A stretch of 64,000 bases of DNA from assembly GCA_033675545.1 (NCBI GenBank), contig JAWDGP010000503.1, forward strand, positions 553,659-617,658, given 5' to 3'. A model generated the notes under the pieces. The model was not told where the DNA came from. It worked only from the letters and a program-made list of their open reading frames with translations, and ran no database searches. The stretch comes from Elysia crispata. Taxonomy: Eukaryota > Mollusca > Gastropoda > Plakobranchidae. The translations under genes and the position numbers were made by a program. Below, piece by piece: positions 1-15,500 of the stretch. Each line of letters opens with the position of its first letter. Position 1 is the first letter of the stretch.

Positions 1-3000
1 ATTTGTGTTTAAATTTAGATCCAGCTCTTTGGAGTGGGTTCCATTTGATGAGCAAAAGAAAAGTTACACTCTGATCATATTGAAACCTGAAAAAAATCTA
101 AACAAAAGGCTTACAAACTTTGAGGACTGTTCCTGTGAATACAGGGTTTTAATCTTGAAGGATATAAACTTTTCTTCTCATCCCCTATATGAATGGAAAT
201 CATCATCAGTTCTTCTAATGCCAATGCTATATATTTATGGGATCCCTCGAGTTCATATACATAGGTTGAGATAATTTTCAAACCATAATCATGATTGATG
301 TAAATATGCCTGTATCTCTCTTAGGAGATTTTTGGGGCAACAAAAGGTTCTGCCTTAATACAAAAGATCATTATCAAAATCTTTGCCAAACCTGGATCTT
401 TTTCAACAGCAATCCTCACAGCCACATGCAAAGGAGTGTCACCTTCAGACAAGGACAGATTAGAAGGGTCAGCACCAAGATCAAGGAGGGTCATGGCCAC
501 CTGAAAATTAAGACAATTGAAGGGGAAAGTATGAGCAACAGATAACACTCATCAGTCCTTCAAAGTAACAATCGATTTATCTTCAAACTTTCATTAAAGA
601 TCGTTATCAAATTTTAAGATTTTTTTTTCATGTTAAACCTTGAAATTGGGTTTTACAAAAAATTGCAAATTTGTAATTTTTTGCCCCATATGGGGACTAA
701 GATTCGCGAAGTGAATCAAGGGCATTGCCTCAACCAGGGCTTAGTCAGAGACCAGCTAGGCGACCATGAGTAGATGATTACCAACAAACTAAAAGTCTCC
801 AATAGTTTAAGATTTTACTCTAAAAATCACCAACTGACAGGATTCAATGCGAAACCAATAATGGACTCCCTAACACAAGATCTCTTTTAACTTGCATTTA
901 TTTTACAAACCAAATTATGCTTATGTTTATGAAGGATTATACTGCTGTTGTAAGTCGAAAAATGAGGTCTACATTGGATTATCCAGCATAAATTATTGAG
1001 TGTTAGTCAAAAAATCACAGTAATAAGAGGAAAAAAAAGAGTTAGACATTGAAAAAAAAAGCAGAATACAAGGACACAAAGCAAAACCAGCTTGTTTAAA
1101 TAAATTAGAATTTACAATTAGAGGTTTAATTAGCCCAAAGACTTTCCAGAAGCCAGCCTTGTATCCAAAGTATTAGACTAAGAGCCCTGTATCCATTTTG
1201 CATTCAATGGGACCAAACCTAGTCCCTCTAGGTCTCTCAACCTTTAAAGCATCTTTCTTTTTCAACTAGCTTTCATCGTCCTCACCTTCCAATCGCCTGT
1301 TTGGACAGCTTTTTGGAGAGCCGTCCCTTTCTCTGCACCATGGGATACTAGGAGCTTGACCAGCTCATCTTTGCTTGCCTCTGTTATCTCCCTGTCCTCA
1401 ATCAATTCATCCAAAGACAATTTTTGCGCAAACCTAGGGAGAGCATCTCTTCCTTTGCGATCTTTAAATCTGACAAAAGAGATTCTCATTATAAACTGAA
1501 TTCCTTTCATCAGTTTCAATTTCTATGCAAAACAAGCTTGGTTAAAGCAAAGAAAGATATTCATCCTTTCACTATATATGACAAGAAATGCATAATTTCA
1601 GGCAAATCTAAAATTTCATTAATTGCAAAATCTTTCATGAGCTAATACTCGATAATTTTTTGTTCATTTACTTTTTGCAAATCTAGCATCAGATAAAATT
1701 CAAGTCTTTTTTTACTTTTGACTTAGTCCAATAAATATTTTTTTTAGTTTTAATATTAGCAATGCAACCATGGAAATTATTATAAAATTCTAACTGCTAT
1801 CCTTTTCATTTTTATCACCATGTGTAAATCATATACAAATATAAGAAATAATAAAAGTCAAACTTGTAAACTAGATCCTTTAGATGTGCCCATCTTTTTG
1901 CCTCGGCTGCTATAAGCACCACCTCTTGGAAGTCCACAGCCTTCAACTCAGTAACACAATCAGGGATATCTTTAATAAGGAGATGCAGGTAATATTTGCT
2001 TGGTTAATGGATTGCCCCTTATTCATGGCTGTTTAGGAGCAGAATTTTAATTTCCTATTCAGGTGCTACACCTGTGACACAGCTCATAACTAGATCGGGT
2101 CATAAGGTTAACCACCAGGCAGAATGGGGATTCCCCTTTCCTCGCAACTTTAGTTATTAGACCTAATTTTCACACCAAAACAATGGAGAATTTAAGCTCA
2201 AACGTTAAGGGTAAAAAGCACTTTTCTAAAAAAAAAAGTGAAACAAATTTAGATGATGAATTTTTAGCAGCATTCATATATATACTGAACCTAATGCTCA
2301 CCAAAGGGCATTAGCGAAGAGCTTTTCGTTTTTAAGTTATGAAGGATTAAGTTATGATAATTTACTTTTTACAGCATAATTGTAGATATAAAATAATAGA
2401 TCCTAACAACAATTGAAACTAGTTCAAGCTGTAGATAGTCAATGTATATGAGAGAGACCTTGGTGTAAAATAAGACCAAAATTACAAATGCACACTAAGA
2501 AGACAATAAAATTGATTATTTGAATTGTCTTACTTTGCAGGTAAGTCACACTTTTACTTCGACTTACATTTTTCAATGGGTACGGCATAAGCTAAGAGCT
2601 ATGTCTCTCTCTAACTCTCGCGCTTTTAGAACTGTCCCTTCATAACTGTGACACTTTACTAATTTATGAGTTTGCTTACAGAAAAAAAACATACCGCAGA
2701 ATTTTTTTATTTTGGGCACAGAAAATGTGCCCATCAAATGTTAGATAAAAGCTGTTTATAAAGTTCACACACATATATAGAAACTTTCGATTGTTTCCTC
2801 TGTTTGCTAGATAATAATTTATTACCACAAGGTCTGCAAAGTTCATGGAGTTTTTTATTGTGTTTACGTTCTAAATGCTGCTCCATATTTATCAGTTTCA
2901 GTTTGAGGCTTATAAGGTAGCTCTATAATACACAGTGCCGCTTACGGTTAGTTCATACAGCAATGGGCATGTGGCATTATTTTAAAAAACCAATAAAATC

Positions 3001-6000
3001 ACCAAAATACTCTTCGCACTTGAAATTTTCACAAGTTTTTTACATCCACCTTTTAAATATTGGGAAACTTTTTAAATATTAAAAATTGTTCCACTTTAAC
3101 AGTATCCCTATTAGACTGAGGTATCATGAAAATCATGACGTTTTTTTATTTCTTTCCCCAGAAGTATGAAGATTCACATGCACCATGTAAGTACGTTATA
3201 ATTGGGAGGAAAAAAGTACAGTGATACACTTGGGGAAATTTCAACTTTAAAATGAATATATGTTTGATATACTTGGTGTTAATGAGGCCTGAGTATTTGA
3301 TGTAAATAAAAAAGTAAAAATTTCCCATTTGAAATGTGACAGCAGCGCACAGTCATCATGCGTGGAGACATATGGCTGTAGCCTGTCTGACAGGTGACTG
3401 ATCACAAGCCCGCCCAGGAACTGCAGGCATATGTGCAGGCCCTGGGAGGAAACTAAGATGCCACTTTTTTTTATTTAAACAGCCATGTGATATATACCTC
3501 GCAAGTAGTCATTTATAACACAACCGCATAAAGTATAACATCATTTCAAATAAGCATGAACCACCTTTTAATCAAAATCTGAGAGGTACAGAGATAGATC
3601 AAGAATACTTAAATATGATCATGTACACATAAAAAAAACATCACTTCATTGATTTTTGTAAATCAAATTCACATTAAAAAGTGATCATTATCTCGTTGAT
3701 AAAAGTAAATGTAAAGATCTCAACCCTACACTGGGCATAAGAAACAAAACAGAAAAACCTATTGAAAATTAGGTTGATATAGAGCTAAGGAAGAGAATAC
3801 AAAATAGAGAAATACCAATATTTGCACAGAGTCATATGCTTGCAAAGAATCTCCAGCAAATGCTGGTGACATTTAAATGAGCTCACTCTAAAAGAGATGG
3901 TCTCAGACCTTGCTAAGAAAAAAGAGAGGAGAGAGAGAGATTGAGAGACAGTGGCAGATACATGGTAATCAGAAAGAGAGGAAACATATATACTAGCTAC
4001 CTGGTGCATCCTTCAAAAGTAGCAACTTTGATAAGAGTTTCATGCTTGCCTTGCGGAACATCTTGTGGCGGTCATCTTGCTTGTGGTTTGCTTTCACTAT
4101 TTGCACTAGATCTTTGTAGACTTAATGGAAAAACAAAAGTTAAGTGAAAAAAAAATGGTTTGTAATTTTTCGTTCTTGCTGCTTCTGTTGTAGTTTCCTA
4201 AATCTATAATAAAAAAATTAGTTGAGGGTGTAGAATGGGTCTTTTGTTTTTTTCTTGCAATAATACTTCATTCCATAGAAAAATTCTATAAGGTTATGTA
4301 AGGCAATGCCTAATACTTCATCATCACTGCATTTTAAAATTTCTTCATGGATTGTAAAAGGTTGGATTGATTGGTCAGAAAGTTAACAACTTTTTGTATT
4401 TTAACAAATACTTTGTATTAAATAGGGAGAGATGGCGGAAGCGACAAGTATTAGCTTTTTAAGGTTTTCAATCCTTTTTTTCTTTTTTTAGATGTTTATT
4501 CTTTTTTCTTTATTCATACTTACTAAGTATCTGGTTTCTGTAATTTGTGCACCTGTCTGCATTCTCAAGGAGCCGCTCGCATTCATCACACTCTTTCTTC
4601 CTGGCCGCTCCAACATCCTTTGAGGTGCTAGCTCTTGAGTTGCCAGTTGTGTTAGCTTTGTTGTTTTCTTTGAGAGGGGTAGACTGTGGTACTGATTGAG
4701 AATACTCCTTTGCTGATTGTGTGGGTTTGACTTTTGGAGTTTTCGCAGGGGTTTTGTGTCTCTCGATAGCTATTGCTAAAAGTTAGGGGAAAAAAATAAA
4801 CAATTTAACTTCAAAGTGAGAGACTATTATTTTTTCAATCAAACTGAGTTGTTTCCATAAGCCTTTCCAACCTTGAATGAAAGATACTAAGGGGACATTA
4901 AAGTTAATAGAACTATGCTGACTGGTGTTTTTTGTTTCCTATGGAGAAATAAAAGGAAAATAATACAGAAAAAAGAAGAAAGTGAGTTATAAAATCACGG
5001 CGCAGGGAGCTAAGTTGGACTAAAGCTGTTAAGCTTTGGGTAATTTGTCATAGGCAGACAGTGGATGTCTTTTGATGAGAGGGTTGACTGTAATAAGATG
5101 ACAGGAGCAAGGAGGGACAAAATAAAAGTTTAAGAATTTATCAAATTCATTATGTGGTCAAACAGAAGTAAAATATATATGATGCACATAGATGTCAAAA
5201 AGTTTCAAGATTATGTAATAAAGAATGGCTTCTAACATACTTACAAATATACAGGTTATTACAAAAGTGTCTTTATGAAACCTGGTATCTTTTTTTTTAT
5301 TCATTATTTGTATTGACAAAAATCACCTGTATTGCTTAACAAAATAATGTGAAGCTAAAAGTTCTCTGTTACCCTCCAAGCTCAAGAATATAATACTTGA
5401 TTGTTCATAAAGCATACGCAATAATACTGAATTAGTGACATCTTTGGAAATACCAAAAATAAAAAAGGATCAAATATATGTGCAAAGAGCATTATGATAG
5501 TATACATGTACTTAAGTTGAGATTGGAGAAAAACTTGTCTATTGTGTAATTTGCCTGGGAGTGCCATTTTTTAAATTTATGTTTAACATTTACAAAATAG
5601 AAGAAGAGAAGAAAGGTACTCTGACTAAGTATTATTTTTCACATTAAATTAAATAAATTCTTTTTCAGAGCTCAAGCTACTCTGTTTCAAAAGCCCCTAC
5701 ACTGCTGTGTAGACTTTCCAATTCAAACTTGCCATTGAGCCAAGTACATTAGTATCACAATTGCGAGCTTGAACATTTTCTCTTAGATGATTAACCTATG
5801 TCATGTTAAGTCAGAAAAATTATTTATAATATTAAAACTACCCTAAAACAATCTAACTATCATTATGATGCAAAGAGTCTTAATAATAAGATTCATGAAC
5901 TTTTAATACAAGAGGACAAAACTTGATAGTAGATGACTTTATGTTTGTCTATGTGTTTCAAAAGAGTAAAAAATCAAATATCTCTTCATTCCTTTCTTAG

Positions 6001-9000
6001 GCAATTTCTTATGATTTAGGAGCTCAAGAAAAAAAAAAGGAATATTTCTAAATATTGACAACTTTGAATGTTGCAGGAGCCAAGGATAACATATTTAGAC
6101 TGGCTGGAGATATATGCTCTACAGCCAGAATTACACTTTATCACTTTATGCCTACCCTAAAAGGCCTGAAAGTGATAAACATCATCCACCTTGTAGTCTT
6201 CACTAATGCCAGTTCTAAAGCATTGATAATTGTTCAATAAAGCTTTATATATACATCATGATACAAATTTGGAGAGAGGCAATATGAGATAATGTACCAG
6301 AGTGCTCATATTTCATGGATTTTATTTAGATTCTTTGTACTATTCATTTTTTAATAATCACTCCAAGTTTGGTCCCGATCTCAATCAATTTAACTTAAGA
6401 CTTACTTTGATGATTCAGATTAAGATTTACCTACAAGATTAAATCCACTGGGTTTCCGTCTTCTTTATAAATATTAGATGGACTGGCCAGTCTCTTTACC
6501 AACTTTATAGTTGCACTTGATCAGAAAAATCATTTAGTTACACAAGAATCTAGTTTGGTATAAGATGAAAATTATCAACAATCCAAACCTTAAGTCTTAT
6601 GAACCAAGGAACATAATGACAGTATGAAAACAGTTGATATATATATATATTAGTGGAACTGAACAACATTTTTGTGAGTATTCTTTGGGATGTGTTCACC
6701 TAAAATAAGTAAAAAAAAGTGTCTGAGGTTAAGCTTTCACAACACTGCTTTGTTTTCAGAAATGCCATACTAAATGACCAAACTAAAAAGAGATTTTGGT
6801 AAAGAACCACAAATGGTTTTCCAAAATAATTTTACTCATACACTGCCTACTTAAAGAAGTAAGTACTGGGAATAATTATGTAGTCACTTTATTTACTTTG
6901 TAAGTTGTTAACCACATATAGTTTCCTTGCTAAAGCCAGATTGTGGAACAGGTATGGCCATGTCATTTAGAGAAACACATGCTTTAAAGAAGTTCCAAAG
7001 TAAATTGAAGTTATCAAAAAACTCTTTTATAGCAGATAGTTTTCTTTTTATCTGAAGTACTTCTTTACCAAGATCTGTTGCACTCTGAACTTGGTCTCTG
7101 ATTGAGTCAGATACACTCATGACTTCCACAGCTATTCTGCCATCTTTGCGAGCCATCAGAACATTGATCCCACTCTCAATTAGAAGTCGAGTTACTTCTC
7201 CTCTCATCGGCTCACAGGGACCCTATAGTTTTCAGAGGCAAAACAAAGATGGAAAAAGGTGGATAAACAGAGCTTAAGTAGTTTGAGCAATTGAATTTGA
7301 GAAAGATGAGAAGAAGGATTTATGATAGCTGAAAACAAAAGGCAAAGATCATGATGAAGAAGAAAAGAAGAAGAATTAAAAATAGAGGAAGATGAGAAAA
7401 AGTTTTTGCACAAAATTGATCAACATATAAATAGCTTTCACAAGTATGAAATACAAAAAAAAAAAAACTCCCCTTGCAAAGGGCGATCCAATGCAGTGCA
7501 GTGTTGCCATCTACATCCTGCTGATTGAGCTCGTTACTAGACTTTGCAAACTCAATCACAGTCTTCAGCAAGACAACAGCATCCGGGTGCTTCACAGGTG
7601 AGCTGCCAGTGGTGACAATCAATGTAATGGCTGCATGTAGGTAATTGTCTCGTGGGTGAAACTTGAGAGTTGGGATGAGATCTCTCAGGTGGGTAATTTG
7701 CAAGATCAAGCTGCAGATCCAGCTGACAGCAACAAAATAAAAAGATAGTGGACAACCAGTCAATCTTACATTATCAATCTGAGATTTACAATACAGTGGG
7801 TTTTGCCTTAGAAGATGTTGGCTTTGATTAAGAAATACCTTTTTGGTGTGAAGCATATTCTCTTGAAAAACATTTTGCATGTAGGTAATTTTATCATCAT
7901 TTGAGGTATGCTTTTAGTTCTCAACATGCCTTTAAAGATTTTTCTTCACAGAAGTCACCACCCTTGTTAAAATAGATTATGATATCTTTAGGCCAAGGAG
8001 AAAGAACTTCAAATTAAACAAAAAAGGTTGGATCATTAGAGCTATGAGTTTACATCCATTGAGTCTTTTGGGGTCTTTTTTGTGGAAAAATGTCTTGAGG
8101 ATTCATTTCTTCTAAACTAAAAAAAAATATCTGTATATATAAAGAGCAAACAAGTGTTTCAAAGCTTGAAATTATGTAATAGTTTCAAATGCTTCAATTA
8201 AGATACAGGCTTCCAGAGATTGTTCAGTAGTGAAGACTTTTTGGCTATAAAGATGGAAACCATTGAATGCATTATGGGCAGTGCTAGGAGAAATTTAAGA
8301 TGATATGAACAAGTTTATAGTATGGGGATGAGATGGCAGAAAGAGTGGTTATATGCATAGAGGCTGCTGTGAGTAGTTAAGACAGTATGAAAATGAGCCA
8401 GGCACAAATCAAGGAACCATGCAGTACTGATGGATTTAGAGAACTCCCACAAATGAAGGCATGTTGTTAAAGAGCAAAGTTTAAAAGGTATCTACAACTT
8501 GAGTGTTCAAGGAGAAGACATTGAAACATTGACTACAATCAAGGGCAGGAATGTTGGGGGAAAACAAAAAAATAGAGTTATAAGAACTGACCAAAAAGAT
8601 TTGGAAAATTTTTATCTTTGGTCTTTGCCCTTCACAGTAAGTAAGAAAATGGTGATGATGGTAATGATATCTATACTAAGTTAATCCTTCAAATTTATAA
8701 GCCGCACTTCGCCTTATGCAGACCAATTTGAATGAAATGTTAAAAAAGCGATTAGTTTGCCACCCTGCTTCTTTTCAAAATTCCTCAGAAATAACGTTTT
8801 GGCACCAATTTTGAAATTGTAAAAGGATAGTTACATAACAAACATAAGATAGTATTTAAATGGGATTGTAACTAAGTCCCCTGTAACATTTGTAGTTCTA
8901 TCCAAATTTGATAATAGTAATGCATTACAAGCATCTCTCCCCAAAGACAGAGTTCAATTGCTTCAGAAAGATGCAGTTCAAATAATTATAAAATCAAAGA

Positions 9001-9384
9001 AAAATTATCACATTGGACCTGTTCTCCATTACTTATATAGGTTGCCTGTTAAGTAAATTTGAATGATTTGATAAAAATGTCTTAATCAGATGGAGACAAA
9101 TTATCTCCATGTCCCACAGCATATGTAAGCGTAAGACATCTAACACTTTCATTTCATTAAATTCACCACTAAGACACTAAAATTATTAGGTCAACTTTCC
9201 TTTTATCATTCAGGTCCTAAAATATGGAAAAACCTTTTAAAATCAATGAGGGAAGCATCATATTGAGAAATTTTCAAACATAATTATGCTCAATCAACAC
9301 CTGTTCAAAAAAAATCTCCATGTCATTGGCCATATTTCTGTGTCATCTATACATATCATTTTTTATGGAAGTGTGCTATAAAAT

Positions 9385-9424
<40 letters not shown>

Positions 9425-9482
9425 ACTGCTACTGCTACTCCTCCTACTCCTCTTCTTCCTCTTCTTCCTGCTGCTATTATTA

Positions 9483-9534
<52 letters not shown>

Positions 9535-12500
9535 CATCATCATTATCATTATCATTATTATTAATTATTATTGTTGCTGCTGTTATTTTTGTTTTTATTA
9601 AGTCACAATGTAAACCTTTGGGGCCTTCATCACACAAAAATTGAAAACCAAGGGGAAAAAAAAGCATTAGCCATTCATTTAAGAAAACCTGTCAGGTTTG
9701 ATGGCACCTAAGTTTTATCTAGTTTTTGTTTGATCACTATATTTTTGGCTGGAAAGCAATTTGCAGTGCATTAGAAGGATCTTACCCTTGGCGACAGAGG
9801 AGTTCTTTTTTGCAGAATATGCTGAGGCTTGTCTCCGTTGTCTTGACTGGTTCAGAGCTGCAGGCTATACCAAATCCAAACTCTGCTTTCTTCCAAAATT
9901 CAAATGTACCCTCTTTGATATACATCAAGGCAAGTGACACTTTCATGTTACTTGAAATAGGGTTTAAAGTTTTCAGCAGAGCAGCCACTTCTTCATCACC
10001 GGCCTGTTTTTTTAGGGACTCTGGCAAGAGAAATTAACAGAATCAGAATGAATTTTTTTTTTGTATCAAAAACAACAAAATCATAAGAAACCCACTACCC
10101 TCTAAATTCTGTGGGTAAAAGCAAGTTCCAACATGGTAACTTCAGAATAAAATCATCAAAGCATGTTTTCTGATATACTTAACATTTAATTGTTTAAATT
10201 ATTTCTTTTATTTCTTAATTTTTTTTCAATAAAAAGTTTCATGGAAAATTTTTTAACTCAAATTTTAGTTCTGAATATTGTGGAAGAATTATGTTAGACT
10301 TAATTATCAATTTGATTAAAATCAATATCCACTTAGTTAAAAGGATTATGTAATCAGAAAATCTTGAAAAAAGCTGATAACATTGCTGGTTTCTCAAGTT
10401 TTCCTCTTTTCAGTGTAAGAATAAAGATATCCTCCGTATTTCAAACAAAATATAATCAGTATCGTGATGGTTCACTTATCAAAGAAAAAATAAAAAAGTT
10501 CTAAATATTGCAAAACAGAAAGATATTGTGTTTTTTCAGAGACAAAATCAGATATTTATGAGAAACTGCATAGGTGCTACCTTTTCCAAACAGTTCTGAT
10601 TTTTACAAATTCATTTTTAAAATGTGTTATGAACAAAAATCAAGAAACCAATTCATTCAAATACTTTTGAATGAAATACTATGCGTGAACAAAGCAAACA
10701 GCCTAAAAATGAAGAAAGCATTGTGGGTCTATTAATTAATTCAGCTGAGCTTAAAAAGAAGCGAAATATTTTGTCCATTTCCCCACTTAAGTAAAGCTCC
10801 AACATTTAATTTATAATGATTTTTTTTCCCTTCTTTTAAAAGCCTGTATATTCTCATTTAAATTTAGAATGGACATTTATAAAAGTTAACAAAACTTTAA
10901 TTAATGCCTTAAAAATCTGTAGGTACTTACTACATGACCATTATTATACACATGTTATAAGGTAAACTTTCAAAGAAACTCTAAAGAAGAGAGAGAGACA
11001 GAGAGAGACAGAGAGTGACAGAGACAGAGAGAGAGACAGACACACACACACGCACAAACATACACACACACACACACAGAAGGGAGAAAATAAAGCAGCA
11101 GAATACTATGAAACAATAATGAAAAATTGCTTACTGAGTTGAAAAGCTGCCTCTACAAGATCACACAAGAGAGCTATCTGGAAATCTGGTGGAGCTTCAA
11201 ATGGTTTCAGTTGGTTATTACTGTTAATAAAAGCTTGTACTGCTAGTTTTGGCATGTTGAGCAGTATGCAGGCCCGCCCAACACGATAGTGACCCTAGAA
11301 TTTAAAACAATTTTATTATTGAGCATTCATTGGGTCATGTACAAAAATCATACAATATATTGCAAAAATAAGGTAGAGGCTAAGGTTTCAATCTTGGGAT
11401 TGGAAGGTTATGAGTACAGTTCTTGAAAATTAACCTGAATTTTTTCTCAATTCATCCAGGTGTTTCTTGTTACTGATTTAAGAGCTTGCCAGAGATAAAC
11501 TTCCTGTCAAGGGCATGATTTGCTCATTATTAACTCCTTATAACTACTGAATTAAAGTGTAAACACTGGCTAATTCTTGATTTTACATTGTTACATTATT
11601 AAAAATAAAATAACAAGATAAAAGATGGAGAAAAATTGTCAAGCACTCTAAAAGCAACCATAAAGTTTATGATGAGGCAGGATTTTTAATATACAGGAAA
11701 CTCCCTGAAGGAAACAAACTTCTAAACGATACTATTGATAATAATATTGAGGGTTATTTCAACACCTCAAATTGACATATCATATACTAAAGTATTTATA
11801 ATTGACTGGAGAAAGAAAGGCTTGCTTAATATTGCAAAAGGGATAAGCCTGAAGGATACTGTGTATAACATTTCAAATGAGATTTACAGCATTTAAAACT
11901 TGACATGGGATAAACATACACAAGTATTTGCTTGCACCTTGGATACTCATGGCAAGAAAGGCTTTAACATGATATAAATAGACAAGCTGTTTTGAAAGTT
12001 TGATTTCAAGAGCAATCAGCGACTGCATTCATGTTCGTCTCATATCTTTAGATAATTTTCTACAACAATGTGCAATTCTTTCTACATTGAAAATAGACTT
12101 AGATTTACAATAGCTTCTTCCATACACATCTTACATGGTTTTCATTACTGTGGAGAGGACTATATGAGAAAGAAAGAAAATTGAACAAAATTGTATGATC
12201 ACTAGAATGGTTTGGGAATTAATTTTGAAAGAGTAAGAAAAACAAATAATGAGAAACACTGAATACTATGGCTCTTTACACCTTAAAAAGCTTAACTCAT
12301 TTTTTTTTCTAATCCTCACCCACTGAAAGCTTTGAAAACTTTAAAAAAGTTGATATGACAATGGTTCATATACTAATTCTTAAGTTTGTTTGAAAGTTAT
12401 GCAGAATGTCCTACAGGATTAAACATAACATATTAACTCTCTTTTGTTTCAAAATTATGGAAGAACATGACAAGATCGAACAAGGATCCCTCGAAATCAA

Positions 12501-15500
12501 AAACTTGAACTCATCTGTTTTCCCCTTCTGTTTCTCTCTTTATTCCCTTCTATTTCTGCATTTTTGTTGAACTAGTTTGAAGTATCAACATGTTATTTTG
12601 ACCAATCAGTCCTAAGTTAAAAAAAGAAAATGTTCACCTCTTAAGAAATATTAAAGACCACAGATATTAAATTTTGATCAAGTAATCTACACAGCTGTTG
12701 TTATTTTTCAAACAAGCACGCCTCATCCCTCCCTTTCACTGTGTAAAAAAAATTTGTGGACAGGCAGCTTAGCCTTTTATACCTGGCCGCCAGGGAGACA
12801 GACATCACCTCTCCAGCCCCACCTTACACACAGTGTTTGCACTAGGTGCAGCGTCAGATTTCTCAAGCCAAGCCCTGAGCCACTGCATGTGTAGAAAAAT
12901 CCCATGGAAAAGAGGATGTAGAAGGTATATTGCGTACGGTCTAGTAAGACGCTGGAATATCAAGCTCTGCCTGATAATTTCTGATGCAACACCTGATAGG
13001 CTCTGCCGGGCTATAAAACAAACGACTAAAAACTTCAGATTTTGACAAAAATAAGTTTCAGAATCGTATTCCTTGTTGAATTTTAGTGCAGTTTGACACC
13101 AAATAATACATGAATGTTGCATAAAGGAGGAGACTAAGAAAATAAAATAAGAAAATTCCACATTTTGGGTCATTGGGTCATGTGGGCATGCTGTGGTCAT
13201 TGAGTTTTCCCTTTGCTGTAGCTTAGCAGATGCATCTAACACGTCAGTCTGCCCCTGTGCTAGGTCTAGTTGCCAGAGGACATGAAAGATGCCAACTGCT
13301 TCTTCCATGTGTACAACACATGGGTAATGATGACATGTAAATCTGTCTGGGCTTAATAAATCAGTACATGGGCATGAAAAAAAGCTGGTGGGAAAAATCT
13401 ATTTATTGACTTTTAGGACGTCAGATAGCTCAAAAGGTAGAATGTTAGGCTGATAATAGTGACCCTTACATTCAATCCCTTGTCGAGTCCTCTGGTGGGA
13501 TTAGGTCTAGCTCTGCCTTGACAGACAGCCTGTATTTGGACTAAAAGATTGTTCAGGAACAAGCAACATTTGTTGTATTTGAACGTGGACTTAAGACAAT
13601 TCACACCTAGCTAGAAAGGAATTTGTGATCACAATCTGAATGTAGACCTAGAGTGTAGATCTAGATCTAGCACCAGCACTGGGTTTTGGAGATGCAATTT
13701 TACAAAAAACTAGTTGGGAAAGACAGATTAGGTTGTTCAAACGCATCTGTCTTCCGACCGCTATTTCAAATACTTAAAGTAGGTAAAATACTACAATCCA
13801 GGGTAATCCAGGAAAATGTATGGAAGAAGCCAAGAAAACACGAAGCCGCTATACGTTTTTAACTTACTTCAAAATATTTACAAAAACTGTCCCAAACGCA
13901 AATCCAGGGCCAAAGTGTTAAAAATAGAATTGTTTGAACACGGCTCTGTCAATCATATAAAAATTTCCCAATGAATTCAAGAAATCTGTATTTCACTGTA
14001 GTACTTTCTCAGACCAGGCTCATAGCTCTCAGCAAATAATAAACAAGACAATGTAATATCTTTAAGATCATCAATAAATGTTGAGATTATTGTAGGCTAA
14101 TCACTGATGATACTTTTTTGAAACTCAATAGACAGAAAAAGAAACATGCTCAATATGCTTCTCAAAATTTGAACTTTTAAAAAAAATTAAGAAGAAAAGG
14201 TATTTAGTTTTTCTTCAAACTAAAAAAAAAAAGCTAAATTTTTACTTCATTGATAGTTTTTAAATAAAAGAGAAAAGTACCTTAAACCACAGCCCATCAT
14301 AGTTTACATTCTGCTTTGCATTTTCAAAAAAAGCTTGGTTGTTTCCCATGTGAAAGTGGCATTCTGCACAGTTACCATAGAGGACAGCTAAATCATGGCT
14401 ATTGCTGTCAGGAAGGTTCTCTGTGTAAAGATCAGGTATTAAAAATTAAATTAAAATATCAATGTCATATAATACACATATCTTCAAAAGTATATTCCAG
14501 AGAAGTACTGTTTAGGTAAAAATATATACTGAGCCCTTGAGTATCATCTAAAATTTAAACAAAATTTTTTTTCCAATTTGCAAAGGAGATAAATCTGTAT
14601 CTGTCTCCACACTCCTGTTTAATCAAAATAACATTAAAAAAAAATTTCAGGACTGGGTTCTGACCAATATTGGTGTATTAATGGTCTTAAAATTTTCCTT
14701 GGTTCACATGAGAGCTGACTTTTGATACCATTTGCCATCAATGTCAATAAATAGAGAAAAGATTTGAATTGGAGTTGTCCTTGTTTTATTGTAATTTTTC
14801 CCTCAAGTTACCAGTATTTTTTTTAGATCATCCCTTTAGCTTGACCTTTTCAATGATTATTAGATCTATTAAACTTTAATGGGAATAAAAGCGGCAATTT
14901 GATTATGATGAAAATGCCTTTTACTCACTCAAATCTTTTCCATCATCGATCAAGTCTCTTTCAAGAGTGGATATCGCTTGCATATAGAGCTTAAGGGCTT
15001 GATCATAGTTATGGCTCTTGTAAGCTTTGCCACCTTGAGTTTTCAAGTCCTGCCACTTCAAGCTCGAGGAAGTTGAATGTGTTGTGGTGCATGGTGAGCT
15101 AAATCTTTTGGAAGCTCTTTCTTTACTGGCACTGTCTGCCTGTGTGTTTGGCTTGCTCTTATAGTATGATGATGGTGAAGGAGACCGTTTGGAACCATCT
15201 TTTTCAATAAAATTGTAAAAGAAAATAATATAAAGCATATAAAAATTTATATTAATATAAGAATTTCACAATAGCATAAATTATACAGGAGGAATCTTTA
15301 ACGTTCAACAATATAGGGATGGGTGAGGGGGAAGACAAAGAGAAAGAGAGAAGAGGGCAGCTATCCATTAATGTACCATTGAGTCTATCAATAGCTTAAT
15401 GGGGGAGTCATGCACAGAAAATATAAAATGAGCTCTGAGCACACTGTCCTCTATTTCTGAATTTTGACTGGTTTGATCTCCTTGATTGAAGCTATAGCAC

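Noticed and set aside
5-274. 89-codon plus-strand frame at the left edge.
   Set aside because: No recognisable domain and opposite to the gene; probably intronic chance frame.
6912-7068. Extension of exon 18 to the GTTAAC donor at 6912.
   Set aside because: The frame is open and the phase fits, but the donor is poorer than CTTG|GTAAAG at 7069 and the added residues break the ankyrin pattern.
9320-9667. Long frames with poly-Ala, poly-Asn, poly-Leu or poly-Ile.
   Set aside because: They are translations of the trinucleotide microsatellite.
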